Part shown: in pieces, positions 1 to 14,768 of the stretch
Layout of the letters: each line of letters starts with the position of its first letter
Numbering within the stretch: the stretch's first letter is position 1
Assembly (NCBI RefSeq): GCF_043290135.1
Contig: NC_134703.1
Coordinates: 110,198,005-110,262,004 of the forward strand
Source of the DNA: Rhipicephalus microplus
Taxonomy: Eukaryota; Arthropoda; Arachnida; Ixodida; Ixodidae
Length of the DNA: 64,000 bases
Reading direction: 5' to 3'
The notes under the pieces: generated by a model
Told to the model about the DNA's origin: nothing
The model's input: the letters and a program-made list of their open reading frames with translations, nothing else
The model's database searches: none
Translations under genes and position numbers: made by a program

Positions 1-79
1 TTTCGGGAGCCCTCCACTGCGGCGTCTCTCTTAATCATAAGGTGGTTTTGGGACGTTAAACCCCACATATAAATCAATC

Positions 80-82
<3 letters not shown>
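1..82 (+). mobile_element. Ruka-like SINE, 3' part only (cut by window edge)
   Basis: This is the distal part of the tRNA-derived tick SINE. It shows the family's 'ccctccactgcggcgtctctc' type block, then a block ending 'gggacgttaaaccccacat' and the 'atcaatca' tail. The tRNA-derived head lies outside the window. Orientation follows the other copies, where the Pol III boxes are at the opposite end. Confidence 0.8.
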
Positions 83-1105
<1,023 letters not shown>

Positions 1106-1167
1106 CAAACAAACATACTCTTAAACAGGGACAGCGAAAAGAGGTGACGACTTTCACTATATTCATT

Positions 1168-1378
1168 GACTGATATGTGGGATTTAACGTCCCAAAGCCA
1201 CCATATGAATATGAGAGACGCCGTAGCAGAGGGCTCCGGAAATTTTGACCACCTGGGGTTTTCAATATGCATCCAAATGTGAGCACATGGGCCTACAGCA
1301 TTTTCGCCTCCATCGGAAATGCAGCAGCCGAAACCGGGATTCAATCCCGCAACCTGGTGGTCAGCAGCCGAGTACTGC
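1168..1378 (-). mobile_element. Ruka-like SINE, tRNA-like head truncated
   Basis: A SINE read on the minus strand: a degenerate B box ('gattcaatccc' on the plus strand), the 'ggtcagcagccgagtac' anticodon-arm-like block, the body 'gccgtagcagagggctccgg', and the tail 'tgatatgtgggatttaacgtcccaa'. The sequence stops before the A-box end seen in complete copies. It sits between two inverted composite repeats. Confidence 0.88.
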
Positions 1379-1780
1379 TTCATTCATGTTGTCCGAATAG
1401 AAAACAATTATTGTCGCCGAGTGTGTAACAGCGACTCATTGACTGGTGGGTTATCGTAGGTTGAAGTACTTAAAAAGCCACTCACAAGGCCCCATACCAA
1501 ATTTTTAGTTAGACCATTGAAGTAGTTGTGTTTCCGGGGAGGAACATTTGCCACAAAGAGTTTTGAATCGGTTCATTACGAGCTGAACCCCCCCCCCCTC
1601 CTTTTTCTTTTTTGAAGTGGCGCGAAATGAGGATGAGAGGAGGCGAGCTCAAAACCTTTGCCACACCTCCGAAGAGCCTTCGCAAGCCAAATCTCTTCCC
1701 TACCTTCTCTGGCATACGACCAAGAGGTCACGTCTGCATGGCATGCCCGAAGAAGCTCAACCCCCGTGGAAGCGAGCTGT
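1379..1780. other. Spacer between inverted repeats; no gene seen
   Basis: This contains a C9 run near 1589-1598 followed by a pyrimidine tract. A short plus-strand open frame (1617-1838) runs into the conserved end of composite copy 2, so I read it as part of that repeat's flank and not as a gene. Confidence 0.6.
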
Positions 1781-2742
1781 GTTTATTTTAAATGCGAGGC
1801 ATTTCTTGGTGAACTTCGGTGACATTAAGCGTATCTAGCTATCTCTATAGCCGCCTATGACATTTAGCTCTCCTGGCCGTTTCGATAATGGTATCAATAC
1901 CAAACTTGGTATGGCATAACGTTACTGCAAGAAGAACATATTTCACTAGTCATAACATAAAAATTATGACATGTATGTCATCAATGCCATGACTTACATT
2001 TCATAGTCCTGCAGCTCTTGCGGTGGTTTCGTTGACATGGCATTTTGCAAAAATGGCATGGTATGGCATGATTGCACGGTGAACACAAGCGACAGACCAC
2101 AACATGAAAATCATGACATGCGTGTCATGTAACAACGTGACTACATGCCACGCTCATGATGCGCTCGCGGCTATTTCGCTAGCTTCACTTATACCAAAGT
2201 TTGTATTACGAGACGTGAATGGATGACAAAGGCATGTGACTGGCGCAAACATGATAATCATGAGATGCGTGTCATTAAACACCATGACTACATGCCACGC
2301 TCATAATGCACTGGCGGCCGTATCGCTACAGGTTCACTTATAGCAAATTTGGTGTTACGGGACGTCAATGGATGACGAAGGTTTGATACTGGTGCAAACA
2401 TGAAAAAACGTGAGAGGAGCGTCATGTCACAAGACTACATGCTACGCTCAAGCTGTGCTTGCGGCTGTTTCGCTAACTTCACTTGTGCCAAACTTGCTAT
2501 TACGCGACGCGAACAAATGACGTAGGTAAATGACAGATCGAAACCTGATAATCACGACATGCCTGTCATGTAACATGACTACATGCACAGTGATGATGCA
2601 CTCGCGGCCATTTCGCTATAGCTTCACATATGCCAAATTGGGTATTACGTGACGCCGATGGATGATCGGGGTGTGCGACTGGTGCAAACGTGATAATCAT
2701 GAGAGGTGCGTCCTGTGAGAACATGACTACATGACACAGCCA
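1781..2742 (-). repeat. Composite repeat, copy 2, inverted relative to copy 1
   Basis: This copy begins with the conserved end block ('ttaaatgcgaggcatttc', then 'cttcggtgac'). The tetranucleotide array is nearly lost (only 'tatctagctatctctatag'). Next come the 'catttagctctcctggcc' block, the spacer, and four monomers with the 'gcggc(c/t)nnttcgct' landmark near 2163, 2311, 2457 and 2600. Within monomers there are short hairpins, for example CATGACA-TGCG-TGTCATG at 2112-2129. With copy 1 it forms an imperfect inverted repeat about 2.6 kb across. Confidence 0.8.
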
Positions 2743-4557
2743 AGGCGCAATACTTTTCGACAAGACGCGGTACGCGTGCTGGCTGGCGTTCATTTAGTCC
2801 CGTCACGCCGGCGTTGCCGCGCCAGGCGCCCGTCCTGCCTTATACTCGCACGCGCGTGCCGCACTGCGTTGCTTTGACGCATGCGCGTTTCAGCGCATTC
2901 GGCATCCTTCCGTCACAAAAAGAGGGAGACGCAGTGTTGACTGGGGGTGATTCCACCAGAGATCGACACGGGTCCAAAAGTTGATATTTTAGATTTCATT
3001 GAGTATGTTATATTTCGTGCACCTCTCACCAGGTAGCCCGAAAGTCAACTTCGTTTTATAATTAACGACATAACTTACGAGTAAAAAAAATCAAACTTCA
3101 CCAACACGGAGGCACCAATTTCATCACCTGTCATTTTCGAAAATCGCAGATGCAATAAAAGGACAGATATTTTTTACCTGAAATGCATGTCTGATGAAGA
3201 ATGAATTCATATGGTTTCAAGTTTGTAGACCTTAAGAAAATAGCTTTTAAAGATGTCTAATTTTGCGACAGTATAAAATAAGTTCCGTATTCCCTTTTTT
3301 TTTCTCCGAAGGTAATTCAAGCAGTGTTTTCAAACTTGACACGTTTTGATGATATAATGTGCTCATTAGGTACATAAATTATTGCTGCCGTAGGGCAAAT
3401 GTAAATTTTTATACATTGCCTAAAAATTCTCATATTGGCAAAAGTGTATTCCACTGAAATTTGAATATTAAAAAAACCATCCTCGATTTTTCTTGAGATC
3501 TCGTAAATAGACAACCGAAGGCCATGTTGCAGAAAAACATGTTGCATTATTTTGTTTTTAGTGACAATGTTCGTGGTACAAATCAGAGCTTTTCGAGAAT
3601 GCGCTGATAAGTTGAGAAATCTAGAAATCGGAACGGGAAAGCGGCAATAAGATTCAAACGCGAGTAAACGTGACCGCATTTGGTGAAGAAAGGCTGTTTT
3701 AGTAGATAGGCGCAACTATTTTGAACATGGTATTCTACAGTATCTAAATTCACTCTTATACGTAGAGCGCTGAGACTTCTAATATGTGGTGCCTCTCCAT
3801 TACTGACACACAGATGGAGCTGCGGTGACGGCCATTTGTTTGCAACACGTTGGGTAAGAGAATTGAATGCTGAATGAGTTCATAAACGATTCATAAGAAA
3901 TTTTTATCATTTGGGGCACGAAGACTGCCACATTAGACTGAAGAACACGCTTTAGGGCAAGTTGTCATCCGTCGTCTGCTCTACAGATGAAATGCTGTGC
4001 GCCGCATCTTGGAGGCAATGCTTTAGATTATATGGTTCAAAGTAGGGACAAAGATTACGCCTCCCGTAATTTTATCGACAAAAACATTGTGAAATTCATT
4101 TTAACGTACTATACTTCAGTTTTTCATTCGCACTGTGGATACTTGTGCGGAAGTATCCGCAGTTCGAATTCCGCACCTGATTCCGCCACGCGTAGCGTTG
4201 CAAATTTTGACAGACGTGATACTGAACACCTCATCTACGCATTTCGCTTGTCAGCTGAAAATTATCAAATCTGGTGAGTGGCCCTTCACTTTATAATGTC
4301 AAAATACGTAACATTAGCGCTTGTATATTGCAGCGCTGCGTCATTGCATTTTGACCCATTCTATTCAGATCAATAGTGGTGACATACGGGTTTTGACTCG
4401 GTCCACATAGATCGGATTAGTTGTGGTTAGCTTAATTGTCGTGTTTCAGTTGCCAATATGTACTTGTTCATTTGCATTTGCCACATAAAGAGCAGGCAAT
4501 AGGCTAACTGAGAGATTCGGTAGCTCAACCTTATTACGCTTCCCTCTCATTCGTATA
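2743..4557. other. No recognisable gene
   Basis: The first 200 bp is noticeably GC- and CpG-rich (about 2760-2920, several GCGC/CGCG runs); the rest is AT-rich. Open frames at 3317-3715 (-) and 3987-4277 (+) show no domain, no signal and no coding-like composition. I assign nothing. Confidence 0.5.
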
Positions 4558-6010
4558 TTTAATTATTTATTTATTTATTTATTTATAGTACCCTCAGGGT
4601 ATAAATATTCTTATTACCATGTACATATTATTATATATACATAGTAAACAAAAGAATGAACACTAGTAGTACGAAGTAAAACTGGAAGCATTAAACCGTC
4701 TTTATACAAGAAGTACAAAAAATTATAATCTAGTAAAGTACAATACGCAGAAGAAACAAACATGTAGAGCTACAGAAGGCTTGATAAGAAATTTTTTTCG
4801 TGAAGTTGTATCAGTTATATCAGTTACGAAGGCTGGTAAGTGATTCCGATTCCCTGCAGTTCTGGGAATAAACGATTGCGACCCTGCAGTATTTGAAAAA
4901 TGTGGTATGGTAACCTTATGATGATGATGATCAAGTCGATGTGAGCGGAATTGAGCTTAGAATCTCATCGAGGAATGAGAGTGGGGTTCTGCTAGTAAAT
5001 TTTGTGAAAAATACAAATGCGTGATTGCTTTCTACGGGTTGCTAGGCAAGAGAGATCAAAAGCAGCCTTTATGTTTGTGATACTGGCATTGCGGTCATAG
5101 TTAGATGAGATAAAGCGAGCAGCGCGGTTTTTCACCGACTCAATGCTTTGAAATAATGTAGAGCAATACGGATCCCAGACAGATGAGGCGTATTGTAGTT
5201 GAGGGCGAACGTGTGTAGTATAAAGCAACAGTTTTAGTGACGGTGGGGCAAGACAGAACTTTATTTTCAAGTAACCTAAGGTTTGGTTTGCATCTGCTGA
5301 TACGTAATGAACGTGATGTTTCCATGACAAGTTGTTATATATTTAAACGCCAAAGTAGCGATAAGGAGCCGTGGTTTGCAGGGGAAAATTGTTAAGGGAA
5401 TAGGAGAGAGAGGTAACATTGCACCTGGTTATGCGCATGCTGTAGCATTTCGCGACGTTCAATTCCATGTGCCATGTGCAGCACCACTGTGATATGGTAT
5501 CCAAATCATTTTCTAGTGATGTCAAGTCTGAGTCGCTGGTTATTTTCTGATAAAATACACATGCAAACAAACAAGCTTGAGAATTGATGTTAGTAGGTAA
5601 ATCATTGGTATAGATCAGAAACAAAAGTGGACCAAGGACTGACCCTTGAGGTACGCTGGAACCAACTGTTGCCAATGAAGAGTCAGAGCCGTTGGCTGTA
5701 ACCTACTGTACATGTAAAAAAAAAACTCACTAATCCATGCGAGTACTTGAAGGTCAATATTAAAAGCACTTAATTTATGTAACAGTAAGAAGTGGTTAAC
5801 TTTGCCAAAAGCTTTCGCGGAGTCTGAAAAAATACAATCTAGGATAAAGCCACAGTCAACATAAACATATAGGTCGTTTGTGAAGGTGGTTAGCTGGGTC
5901 TCTTAATCTTGCCATCCTAGTCTGGACATTTTTATTTGAGTGGTTCGCTTTTGTTGTAACTCTTATGACTAAATAGGATAACGACAATATGGATATGGGT
6001 ATAGTGTATT
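4558..6010 (-). pseudogene. CR1/Jockey-type LINE reverse transcriptase, decayed
   Basis: A minus-strand non-LTR retrotransposon fragment. From high to low coordinate the translations read: a degenerate 'HGF..' and 'ETQLTTFTNDL' block (about 5930-5880); 'DSAKAFGKVNH' (RT motif with the first catalytic Asp, about 5830); 'SSVPQGSVLGPLLFLIY' (RT motif 4, 5675-5600); the FADD region; 'WHMELNVAKC' (about 5460); then the thumb and C-terminal region 'LGYLK..APPSLKLLLYTT..RPQLQYASSVWDP' (5330-5150), and 'IESVKNRAARFISSNYD' to about 4992. Degenerate C-terminal sequence runs on to about 4760. It ends in an (ATAAAT)n-like tail (TTTA repeats on the plus strand, 4558-4588). There are frameshifts between blocks, and the catalytic FADD is destroyed: 'CLFACVFYQKI' lacks the Asp pair. 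The element is 5'-truncated or too degraded beyond ~6010 to follow. It is dead for retrotransposition. Family by eye: CR1/L2/Jockey group. Confidence 0.85.
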
Positions 6011-6944
6011 GAGCAGACACACGTCGGTACATGGCTTTTATTACCATTGAGCGAATGTGAAGTGATTTTCCGTGTTTGGTTTGTTTAAATTTCACTGCGC
6101 CGAGGCCCTAATGACAGAAGCTGACCTCATATACATTCTATCTCTACTTTGTCCCGCTTCTGATTTACTGCGCTAATAGCGTGCGTCATTAGAGATAAAA
6201 CAAACACCAGTGCAATAATTTCAATATTGTTCTTCGCTCCTATCATCGGACCACTGGCAAGTTGCTTTAGCAGGCTGCTCGAAACAGGATCTGGCGCATT
6301 TACACACGCAACTCGATGAAACGAGATTCACGGTTGTTCCCTCGTCTCGCGTTAAAGAAATTATGAGGATTCTGTGTGGCTGAGGGGACCGAGTTAAGTG
6401 GATAGTGGAGGTGTTGGCAGCGTGAAAATCAATACGGCGCCTGTTCGTCGTAGAGCGTCTGCATGATTTCGTCTTATCGAAACAAGCTTGAGGCCCAGAG
6501 CGTTAGGCACTTGGGTACGTGTAGCTATCCCGAGCACAGCGCTCAGCCATTCGGAAGTTATTCGGATCGACTCCGGTGTTTAGCAACGTGCTCTCACAGA
6601 TTGGGCAAACCCACGCAGTCGAGCCGAGAAAACGAATTTCGCCAGGCACGCGTATACGGTATTCGGGCATCCCGATTCGCAAGCTCGCGGCGTGAATGGC
6701 ATTCAATCACGCGCCCTTTCCACAGGACCTCTGGCGTGCCACTATGCGATGCTGCACACTGTGTTAAGTGTAGCAGATAGGAGGTTCCATAACTACGAAA
6801 TAGGGGATGAATAGCGTGAAGGCCAACATTTCTTGTATGTGAGGTTGCACGACGCGACCTTTTGACCTTTTGATCACCGTGAAAAAGCTCTCATATATAA
6901 GGGATAGTCTTGATGCAGGTTCTATAGTGTTGACTTCGTTTATC
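6011..6944. other. No recognisable gene
   Basis: A moderately GC-rich patch lies at about 6290-6780, with overlapping short open frames on both strands (6463-6780 +, 6503-6706 -). Neither shows a domain, and their overlap in opposite strands suggests composition and not coding. Nothing else can be supported. Confidence 0.5.
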
Positions 6945-7872
<928 letters not shown>

Positions 7873-9029
7873 TACATTTCCTATTGAGAGAAACCTCACG
7901 ACGTGGCTCAAAGGGTACGAACATTTGCACGCACAGATATACGTCAATTTTTCGGGAGGAAAAAAGGTGAGAAGGGTTCAGTGTGTCACTGCTTGGCTAC
8001 GCTATTGCCAGAAATATAGCGTTGGCAATAAACGCACAAACTTAAAGTCAGCGGTTGTCCTTGTCGCACATCTTTGGAGTTTATGTGGCCTGCATTCGCG
8101 TTATCCATGTTAAAGCGAAAAAATGCAACAAGACCTAAAGTTTGAAACATTGAAGCACCTCGTTGCAATGAGTCACAGTAACTGAAACACAGTAAATGAA
8201 ATACGCGTTCTGGTTTGACTTCGCGCGAGCTTAATGGTCTATTGAGGGGTCTACATGAAGACGCTTTTATTTAGGTTCTACACAGGTAACACGCTCGCGA
8301 AAAGCGTAGTAGCCACGTCGACCCAGAGTGATGAATGGCCCACGCACCGTGCGAGGCGAGCTGAGCTTTGGGGCTTCGCACATCCGTTGCTAACAAAGGC
8401 ATTGTTGCTCCACGCAGTCGACGAAAGGTGGGCAACGGGGAACGAGAGGAAGAAGACAATTCATAGCTGGCACTTTTGTGTACGCGTCAAAGTGAGAGCA
8501 ACGTGAGGAGAATAAGGTCTTTTACGCGGGCTATATGAATACGTAAGCCAGGATTACAGAGTCCATTCGTGAACCTGAGATAGCGGGGTTGTCGACTGCA
8601 GATGTCTTGTGAGACGCGTTTTGAAGATGTGGAAGTGTCTTTAACGCAAAGCGAAAGTAGGAAAAAATGCCGCCTGCATCTTTCCCTGGGAAAATCCGAG
8701 TAAATGCACGGCAAAACGGTGGGGATATCTCCGTGAATGTTGCGTGATTGGGTATGGTTTGGGAATGCTTAATTGTTATTTTATCCTTAATATTCTTATT
8801 TATTCAATTGAATGAGAAGCGTTGCCTTCAGCGTCTCGTGAAAGCCAAAAAAATACGCCCTTGACTGAATTCCGAACGCGTGATTCAGTGCCTACATTTA
8901 CGCAGTGGCCAGTGAACGGTTGCACAGCGCGAGCAGTGGTTTTAGGGGTGAAGCTCCTTAGGCCGTGGGTTGTTTTCTCCTCTGTAGTAGCAGTAGTATG
9001 TAGCCACCTCTAGTTTGAGTTAGTCAATA
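7873..9029. other. No recognisable gene; short tick motif at 8941-8962
   Basis: Short open frames at 7925-8113, 8255-8506 and 8487-8714 have no recognisable product. At 8941 the string TTTAGGGGTGAAGCTCCTTAG is the reverse complement, with one mismatch, of a string at 52827-52848 and is discussed as a finding. Confidence 0.5.
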
Positions 9030-9170
9030 GATATAAGCGACTTTCGAAAGGGGAAAAGGAAGAAATAACACAGTTCCATTGCTGCCTCTCTCTCAATGGA
9101 GGGCAGCTCCACAGTTCTACGCAGGAGATAGGGGTAAGGGGGTATTACAAAGGATAGGGAGGAATTAAAG
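9030..9170 (-). mobile_element. Possible LINE 3'-untranslated tail
   Basis: On the minus strand this reads a pyrimidine-rich stretch with 'cccttacccctatctcctgcg', then a gagagag core, 'ttatttcttccttttcccc', and AT-rich sequence. The arrangement resembles 3' tails of tick LINEs but no coding part is visible on its 5' side. This is a weak call. Confidence 0.3.
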
Positions 9171-12100
9171 GTACAGAGATAGACAGAGAAGCAGGAAGAG
9201 GGAAAGGCGCAGGGACAGCCACATACGGAAGTAAGCAGATCATAGGAAAGATGGACATGGTCGCAGAAGTCCGAGGACGGGGCACAACTCAGCCAGAGGT
9301 ATCGTCGGCGTCAGGAGATGGCGTAGGGCAAGCCAGTCAGCCAGAGCTGCGCTGTCATCGGATATCGCGGGGGCACAACAGGTCGGCACGAAATCCAGTG
9401 AGCGAGTCCACAGGTGTTATTGTGTGTATATGTGATTGCGTGTATATGTCCATCCGTCCATTCGTGCGCAGACGGATGGACGCTTCGCCCCACTTATCAC
9501 CGTTCACTCCGTGGATATTCTGTGATTTTATTTTACTAGCAGACGCTGCCTGCGTTGGCCGTTGAAGCAAGAGTGGGGTAAGGGAGTGACAGTTAAGTGG
9601 GTGTCTTTCTAAGCCGGCACGAGACGCGTCTCGGCAGAAGACGCGAGCATACGCAGTGGGGGTGTGGACGGTGCCGCCACTGACGCCGATGCGCGAGAAT
9701 TTTCGGCTGAGAAATTGTGCCCCGCACTTCAGCAACAGCCCGGCCTGCGCGGAACGCTCAGCGCTGTCACAGAAATAGCTGGATGAGCGGCCTTTCAGAA
9801 CCTTTGTAAAGCTTTCTTCTTGTAAGCACCATGTTACAAAGTGCTGCATCATAAAATTACCCATGCAGTTTGTACCCATCCTTGCTATCATACATTTATA
9901 GAGTGCATATGTTTCGCAGTCCTACTACAGTATCATGCGTTACTAGCGGGTTATCAGACCATTTAAATGCAGCTGTATTTTCTCCGCCTTCTATTCTTCG
10001 CATACAAGGAAATCTTAAGTTCAATTCACTTTAGGTCGTGCTAGCTCCAAGTGAAAGGTTCATCTTTTCGAAGCTGTATGCCTTGTAGTGCCACGGTGCA
10101 ACCAGGATACGGTGTCTGGCCATGATGTAGCTTACATGTCAGTGAACAAGTATGCAACGAAGCTGTTATGTTAATTTAGGTTCGGAGAGTGCACTAAATG
10201 CTTAGGTCATCACCTTGGATAAATGCGCAAAACAAACACAAATACTCTTACTCGCTGGAAACTGGATGGGTCGCAGGTGTTTTTACCTTCAGTTTCTTGC
10301 ATTACATGACACCGAGAAAAAGTCATTGTGAGATGTACTTTTCATATGTGCAAAAGTAGGTAAAATTCAATTCGAAGAGTACTTCATTTACGCAGTTATT
10401 GCTCTTATTTGGACCACGCATCAGCGAAACTGATACATCCACATAACCCATGAAACTTAACGTTTCACTGCCTCTAAACTAACTCGTCGTGGTATGTCAG
10501 TATTCAAGTTTCTTCTGCGTAATCAGATAAACCATTCTTCATAGCAAGTCTCCAAAGTATTTTAAGTTCAATACAGCCAGAAAAAAAATATACGTTTTTG
10601 CTGTTTTACGTTTTACTGAGGCGCAAACAAGGGCTCTCGTGTAATGCTGCACGAGGACTATGAGTGAAAGAATGTATTGGGTGGCCAAATTAGAATGTAG
10701 ACATGACGCGCTCGAACTGCCACGTGTGAAGCGTGTATACCCTGTCGTGTGGCAGTCAATAATAAAAGAGATTCGAAACTCCTTGAATATAAGCATAACT
10801 TTAGGCATCACAAGAGAAGGCGTTAACGACGAAAGGAAGAACCAGATAAAGTTGAGGCGACGGGAAGGAAGTTTAACCGGCACATAAATATAAAATTTAC
10901 TATATTACTCTAAGTGAGAGAGAGAGGGATTAATATAGGGAATAAAAAATATGAAAAAGCAGGTCTGCAAGATAACAGAACAAAAAAAAGAACCAACTCA
11001 GCTATGACTGTGTAATAGTCACTCAGCGATGCTTATTGACAGCAGAAACTTCAGCAGCACTATCGCTCACACTGCTAAAGTGCGAACATTCCAGCATTCT
11101 ACGATTCATCGCTTACAGAGCCGCTGGTCATCCAGTCATGGCATTGTTGCTGAGAGGGACAGTCTCTGTGATCTGTAACGAGTGCGATGACAACCCAAAT
11201 ATGCAAGGCTTTCGTTGCGGCTTTCATGATCACAGGCAGCTAGCCCTGCCGGAAACAGCTACCATGATTCGGTAAGCAAAGGTGTTCTTGAGTGACATTC
11301 ATTAAAATCAGTAAGTAATATAGAAAAAGCTATGATTCTCTGAGCTCATCCGCATTCCCCAAACGGCAATGAATGATAGGTCAAGGTATTGTGTTAAAAG
11401 CATAATCTCCCATCCTATTATAACAATAAACAAAATGATCATAACGACCTTACAAACCGATCTATGTCATACGCACACACACAAAAAAACGTGGTCAACC
11501 CTTATAAGGAAACTGGTTTTTCAGTGGAATGCTACACCAGTTTATTATTATTTCGCAACAGTGCATTTTAAAAAGGTGTGTTTTTTTTTCTATTCTAAGC
11601 TAATACTGAAGAATATTTTGCGATATGTTTCGCCAATGACCAAATATTCCTCAAGGATTGTAATCTTCCCGTATTAGCACTTCACATTCTTATTGTTCCT
11701 TCTAGGCAACTTTGGCGAAGAAACAACGGAGAGGAAACTATATAAAGTAGATCTATAGCTTTAGAGTTAGATACAGCAATAACGACACTTCTTCCAGCAA
11801 ACCTGTGGAACGTATGCCCAATAGAAGCGTCGTGCAGATAAAGCCACATTCTCCTTTGTGCCTTCTAGCCGTCATGCTGCTTTAATCGTCCATGAAGCTG
11901 ACATGAAGCGCATCTGCTGCAAGCGATTATTCACATCAGTGAAAGAACTGTACTCGTAGTCTGTGAAATCAGCAGATAATAATTTAATTTAGCTAACGAC
12001 ACGCTAATAAATATTTGATCATGCGACGCACATACGCTCACCCGCAACGCTCCACTTTGTGCGAAAAGAGATCAAAAAAGCCGCCTTGTTGTATGCAAGG

Positions 12101-14584
12101 TTAATCGCTCGTGAAATAGGAGCGATTAGGGGTGTTAGGAAACTTCATGCTACCCGCTCCGGAAAATCGAGGGCTGAAAGGAGATGAGGGGGCACATCAC
12201 CACACGCGGTTCGACGTGGCCCATTCTACTGGAGGGCATCCCACGTGGCATCGTGCCTCCTTCGTATTCCTCTTCTAACGTTCCCCTCCTGAAATGCTTA
12301 ACGTTGCATTGCTGGGCGGGCAAATGTTCTGGGTCAACGAATCATTAGCGGAGCGTGGCAAAAACCTTCGAGGATTGTATCATGGCTTCCTTTAAATAGG
12401 AAAAAAAAGTAGAGCGAGTGTTGCGACATAAAACAGTTGTGAAAGTACAAAGAAAGAGAACCTTGCAGTGTGTGGCGAGGAAGACGATAAAGAGAGAGAG
12501 AGAGTAAGGAAATGAAAAATAGGGTGGTATGTGCGTGACTCGGCTGAAGAGAAGTCGCAGTGGTTATAAATAATGACGCACGGCTCTTTGCGGTCGCCGA
12601 CGAAAACGGGGTCCCGTAATTTGGTGCCGGATTCATTATGCGTTGGCAGATGCCAGCCGCCCGGACGCAGAGGCCTCGCGCGCATTGTACCGGGGCAGAA
12701 CAGTCACAGCATCGCGTATTGTTGGCCTCCGGAGGACGGCTATGACAGCCTTCAGTGCGGCTTCACCAGCGGGCTACTCGGGCGCGCGATAAGCAGGCGA
12801 GGCACGCAGCCGAAGTCAAGAGAGGGAGAGAAAGAGCAACCCGTGTTAGGAATGTAGTGGTGTGGCAAGCCAGCGCCAGATCGTTTATTGCCTTTCCCTC
12901 GCAAATTGGGCCAATTTTAGAAGTGTCAAAAGCATCGGGATGCTCCGAGAGCTAGTGGCGCGTGCTGCTAATGGTATGCGCGAGAAACATGCCCGCGCGA
13001 ACTCGCATGCACAAAGATGGCGCGCAAGCTAGAGGCACGCTCAGACGCGGATACAAACGCAGACTTGCTAGAGGGGGCACGGAGTGCGTACTGGGAACGA
13101 AGGCATGCGTACTTCTCACCAGCGCGCCATTTGGCGTTCCCGAACCAGAGGCGTAATGACGGCCGTGCAAATTAGCGGTTCGAGCTCCGATGCGCCCATT
13201 CCCGCTGCCTGTAGCGTGAACCGAGGAGAAGCTCGAGAAAGTTATTGCGCAGCTGGCTTTATGCGGCAATGTACACCTGTCAACGTCCCTATTCTAATAA
13301 CAACTTCCAGCTGCCATGCAACTTCTTAAACAACTGATCTATCTGTGTTGAGTGCGTTGCTTTGTTTTTGAGACCAACGTATAAGTAAAATAAAGCCGTA
13401 TTCCGTAGCTCGTAGATGTTTTCCTACAGACATTTCGGTCTTGTTTTTTTTTCTTGCACTGTTCACAAGTGTGATTTTTAAAAGAATATGTTATTTTAAT
13501 ACGGAAACATGCCTTTCTGGTTGGGATACGATACTCTTGTGTGCATTGCCGTAAATTTTACTTGCCACAGTGTTTACGTACATATGGGGCGCTACGCAGG
13601 ATGGCTTCAGCTTCTAGGGCAAACGAGTTTGCTCCGAGCTTGCTCTGTGGCAGTGATGGCATCAAGACAGTGCGGAGCACGTGGTAGGTACCGCTAATAA
13701 AAATGGCTACAAGATGGCAAGTGGCGTCAGTTACGCATGTCGGGAATTCGCAGCGGTTATCAAAGAAACACCACGTGCGTAAACGGGTACGTACACATCA
13801 GCGCCACCACTCAGTCAACATTTGAGCAGTGCAAGACCATCAGCATAATTGTTGCGCTCTCTTTCCCTAAACTCAACACGGACCTCCCACAGGGGTGTTC
13901 GTGGGTGTTCTTACTCTTTCGGGCAAGGTGTTTTGTTCCACCTGCTGCATGACAATTTCCGCTCTCGAAGCTAACAAGGGTGAACACGCAACACTGCCGT
14001 GTCGATTGTTTCGTTTCTATTATATGTTGCAGATAAATATAAGCACCGGTTGTCTCCAGGGGCGCTCGCACCATGGCCGCAGCGCAGCCCTGAGCGGATA
14101 CATTGCGAGTGCATTCATATTGACTGCGATACATACTAGCCATGCCGTTATATATCTTCTACTTCGGCGTGTGTGTGTGCATAGTCTGCGCAATAAAGCT
14201 AATAGATAAATCGTGCCGCTCAATGGCTTAGCACTGCTCCTAGCTCGTCAAGAGAAGAATTGGTGGGTGTACCGGATCTTCGCCGTGGGCGTCTGTTAAT
14301 CAATCTGATTGACGCGTGGAGTCGGATACGAGCTAGTTGATTCTGAGAAGGCTCCCGTTCAACTCTTGAATGTCATGGTGCCAGTTTTGGTGCAAAAGCA
14401 TTTGATGCGGTGGACGCTAAGCAGCAGTTTCATTGCATATAAAATAATCTCGTCATCTTGCACTTGTACAACGCTGGAGCCATAGAGTAGCTTGCAATAA
14501 CCTAGCTTCTCCCGCTTTTCAATTCGGACGTCTACTCATTTGCTCAGAAGTGAAAGCCGCATCTGCTCTGTAATGTTTAATTAT
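9171..14584. other. 5.4 kb with no recognisable gene; CpG-rich patch 12560-13230
   Basis: Purine-rich sequence at 9120-9250 and short alternating runs at 9415-9450. A GC- and CpG-rich patch at about 12560-13230 holds several overlapping open frames on both strands (for example 12573-12857 +, 12952-13269 -), none with a domain. A (GA)n stretch lies near 12490-12510. The 178-codon minus frame at 9355-9891 and the 110-codon minus frame at 13811-14143 were read and matched nothing I know. An unknown gene here cannot be excluded. Confidence 0.5.
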
Positions 14585-14768
14585 TGATTGATTGATATGT
14601 GGCGTTTAACGTCCCAAAACACCATATGATTATGAGAGACGCCGTAGTGGAGGGCTCCGGAAATTTCGACCACCTGGGGTTTTTTAACGTGCACCAAAAT
14701 CTGAGCACATGGGCCAACAACATTTCCGCCTCCATCGAAAATGCAGTCGCCACAGCCGGAATCGAAAC
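14585..14768 (-). mobile_element. Ruka-like SINE, head truncated at B box
   Basis: The tail repeats 'attgattgattgatatgtgg' are followed by 'cgtttaacgtcccaaaac', the body, and 'cctccatcgaaaatgcag'. The copy ends inside the B-box-like block ('gccggaatcgaaac'), so the Pol III A box is missing. This is a typical 5'-truncated insertion on the minus strand. Confidence 0.9.
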
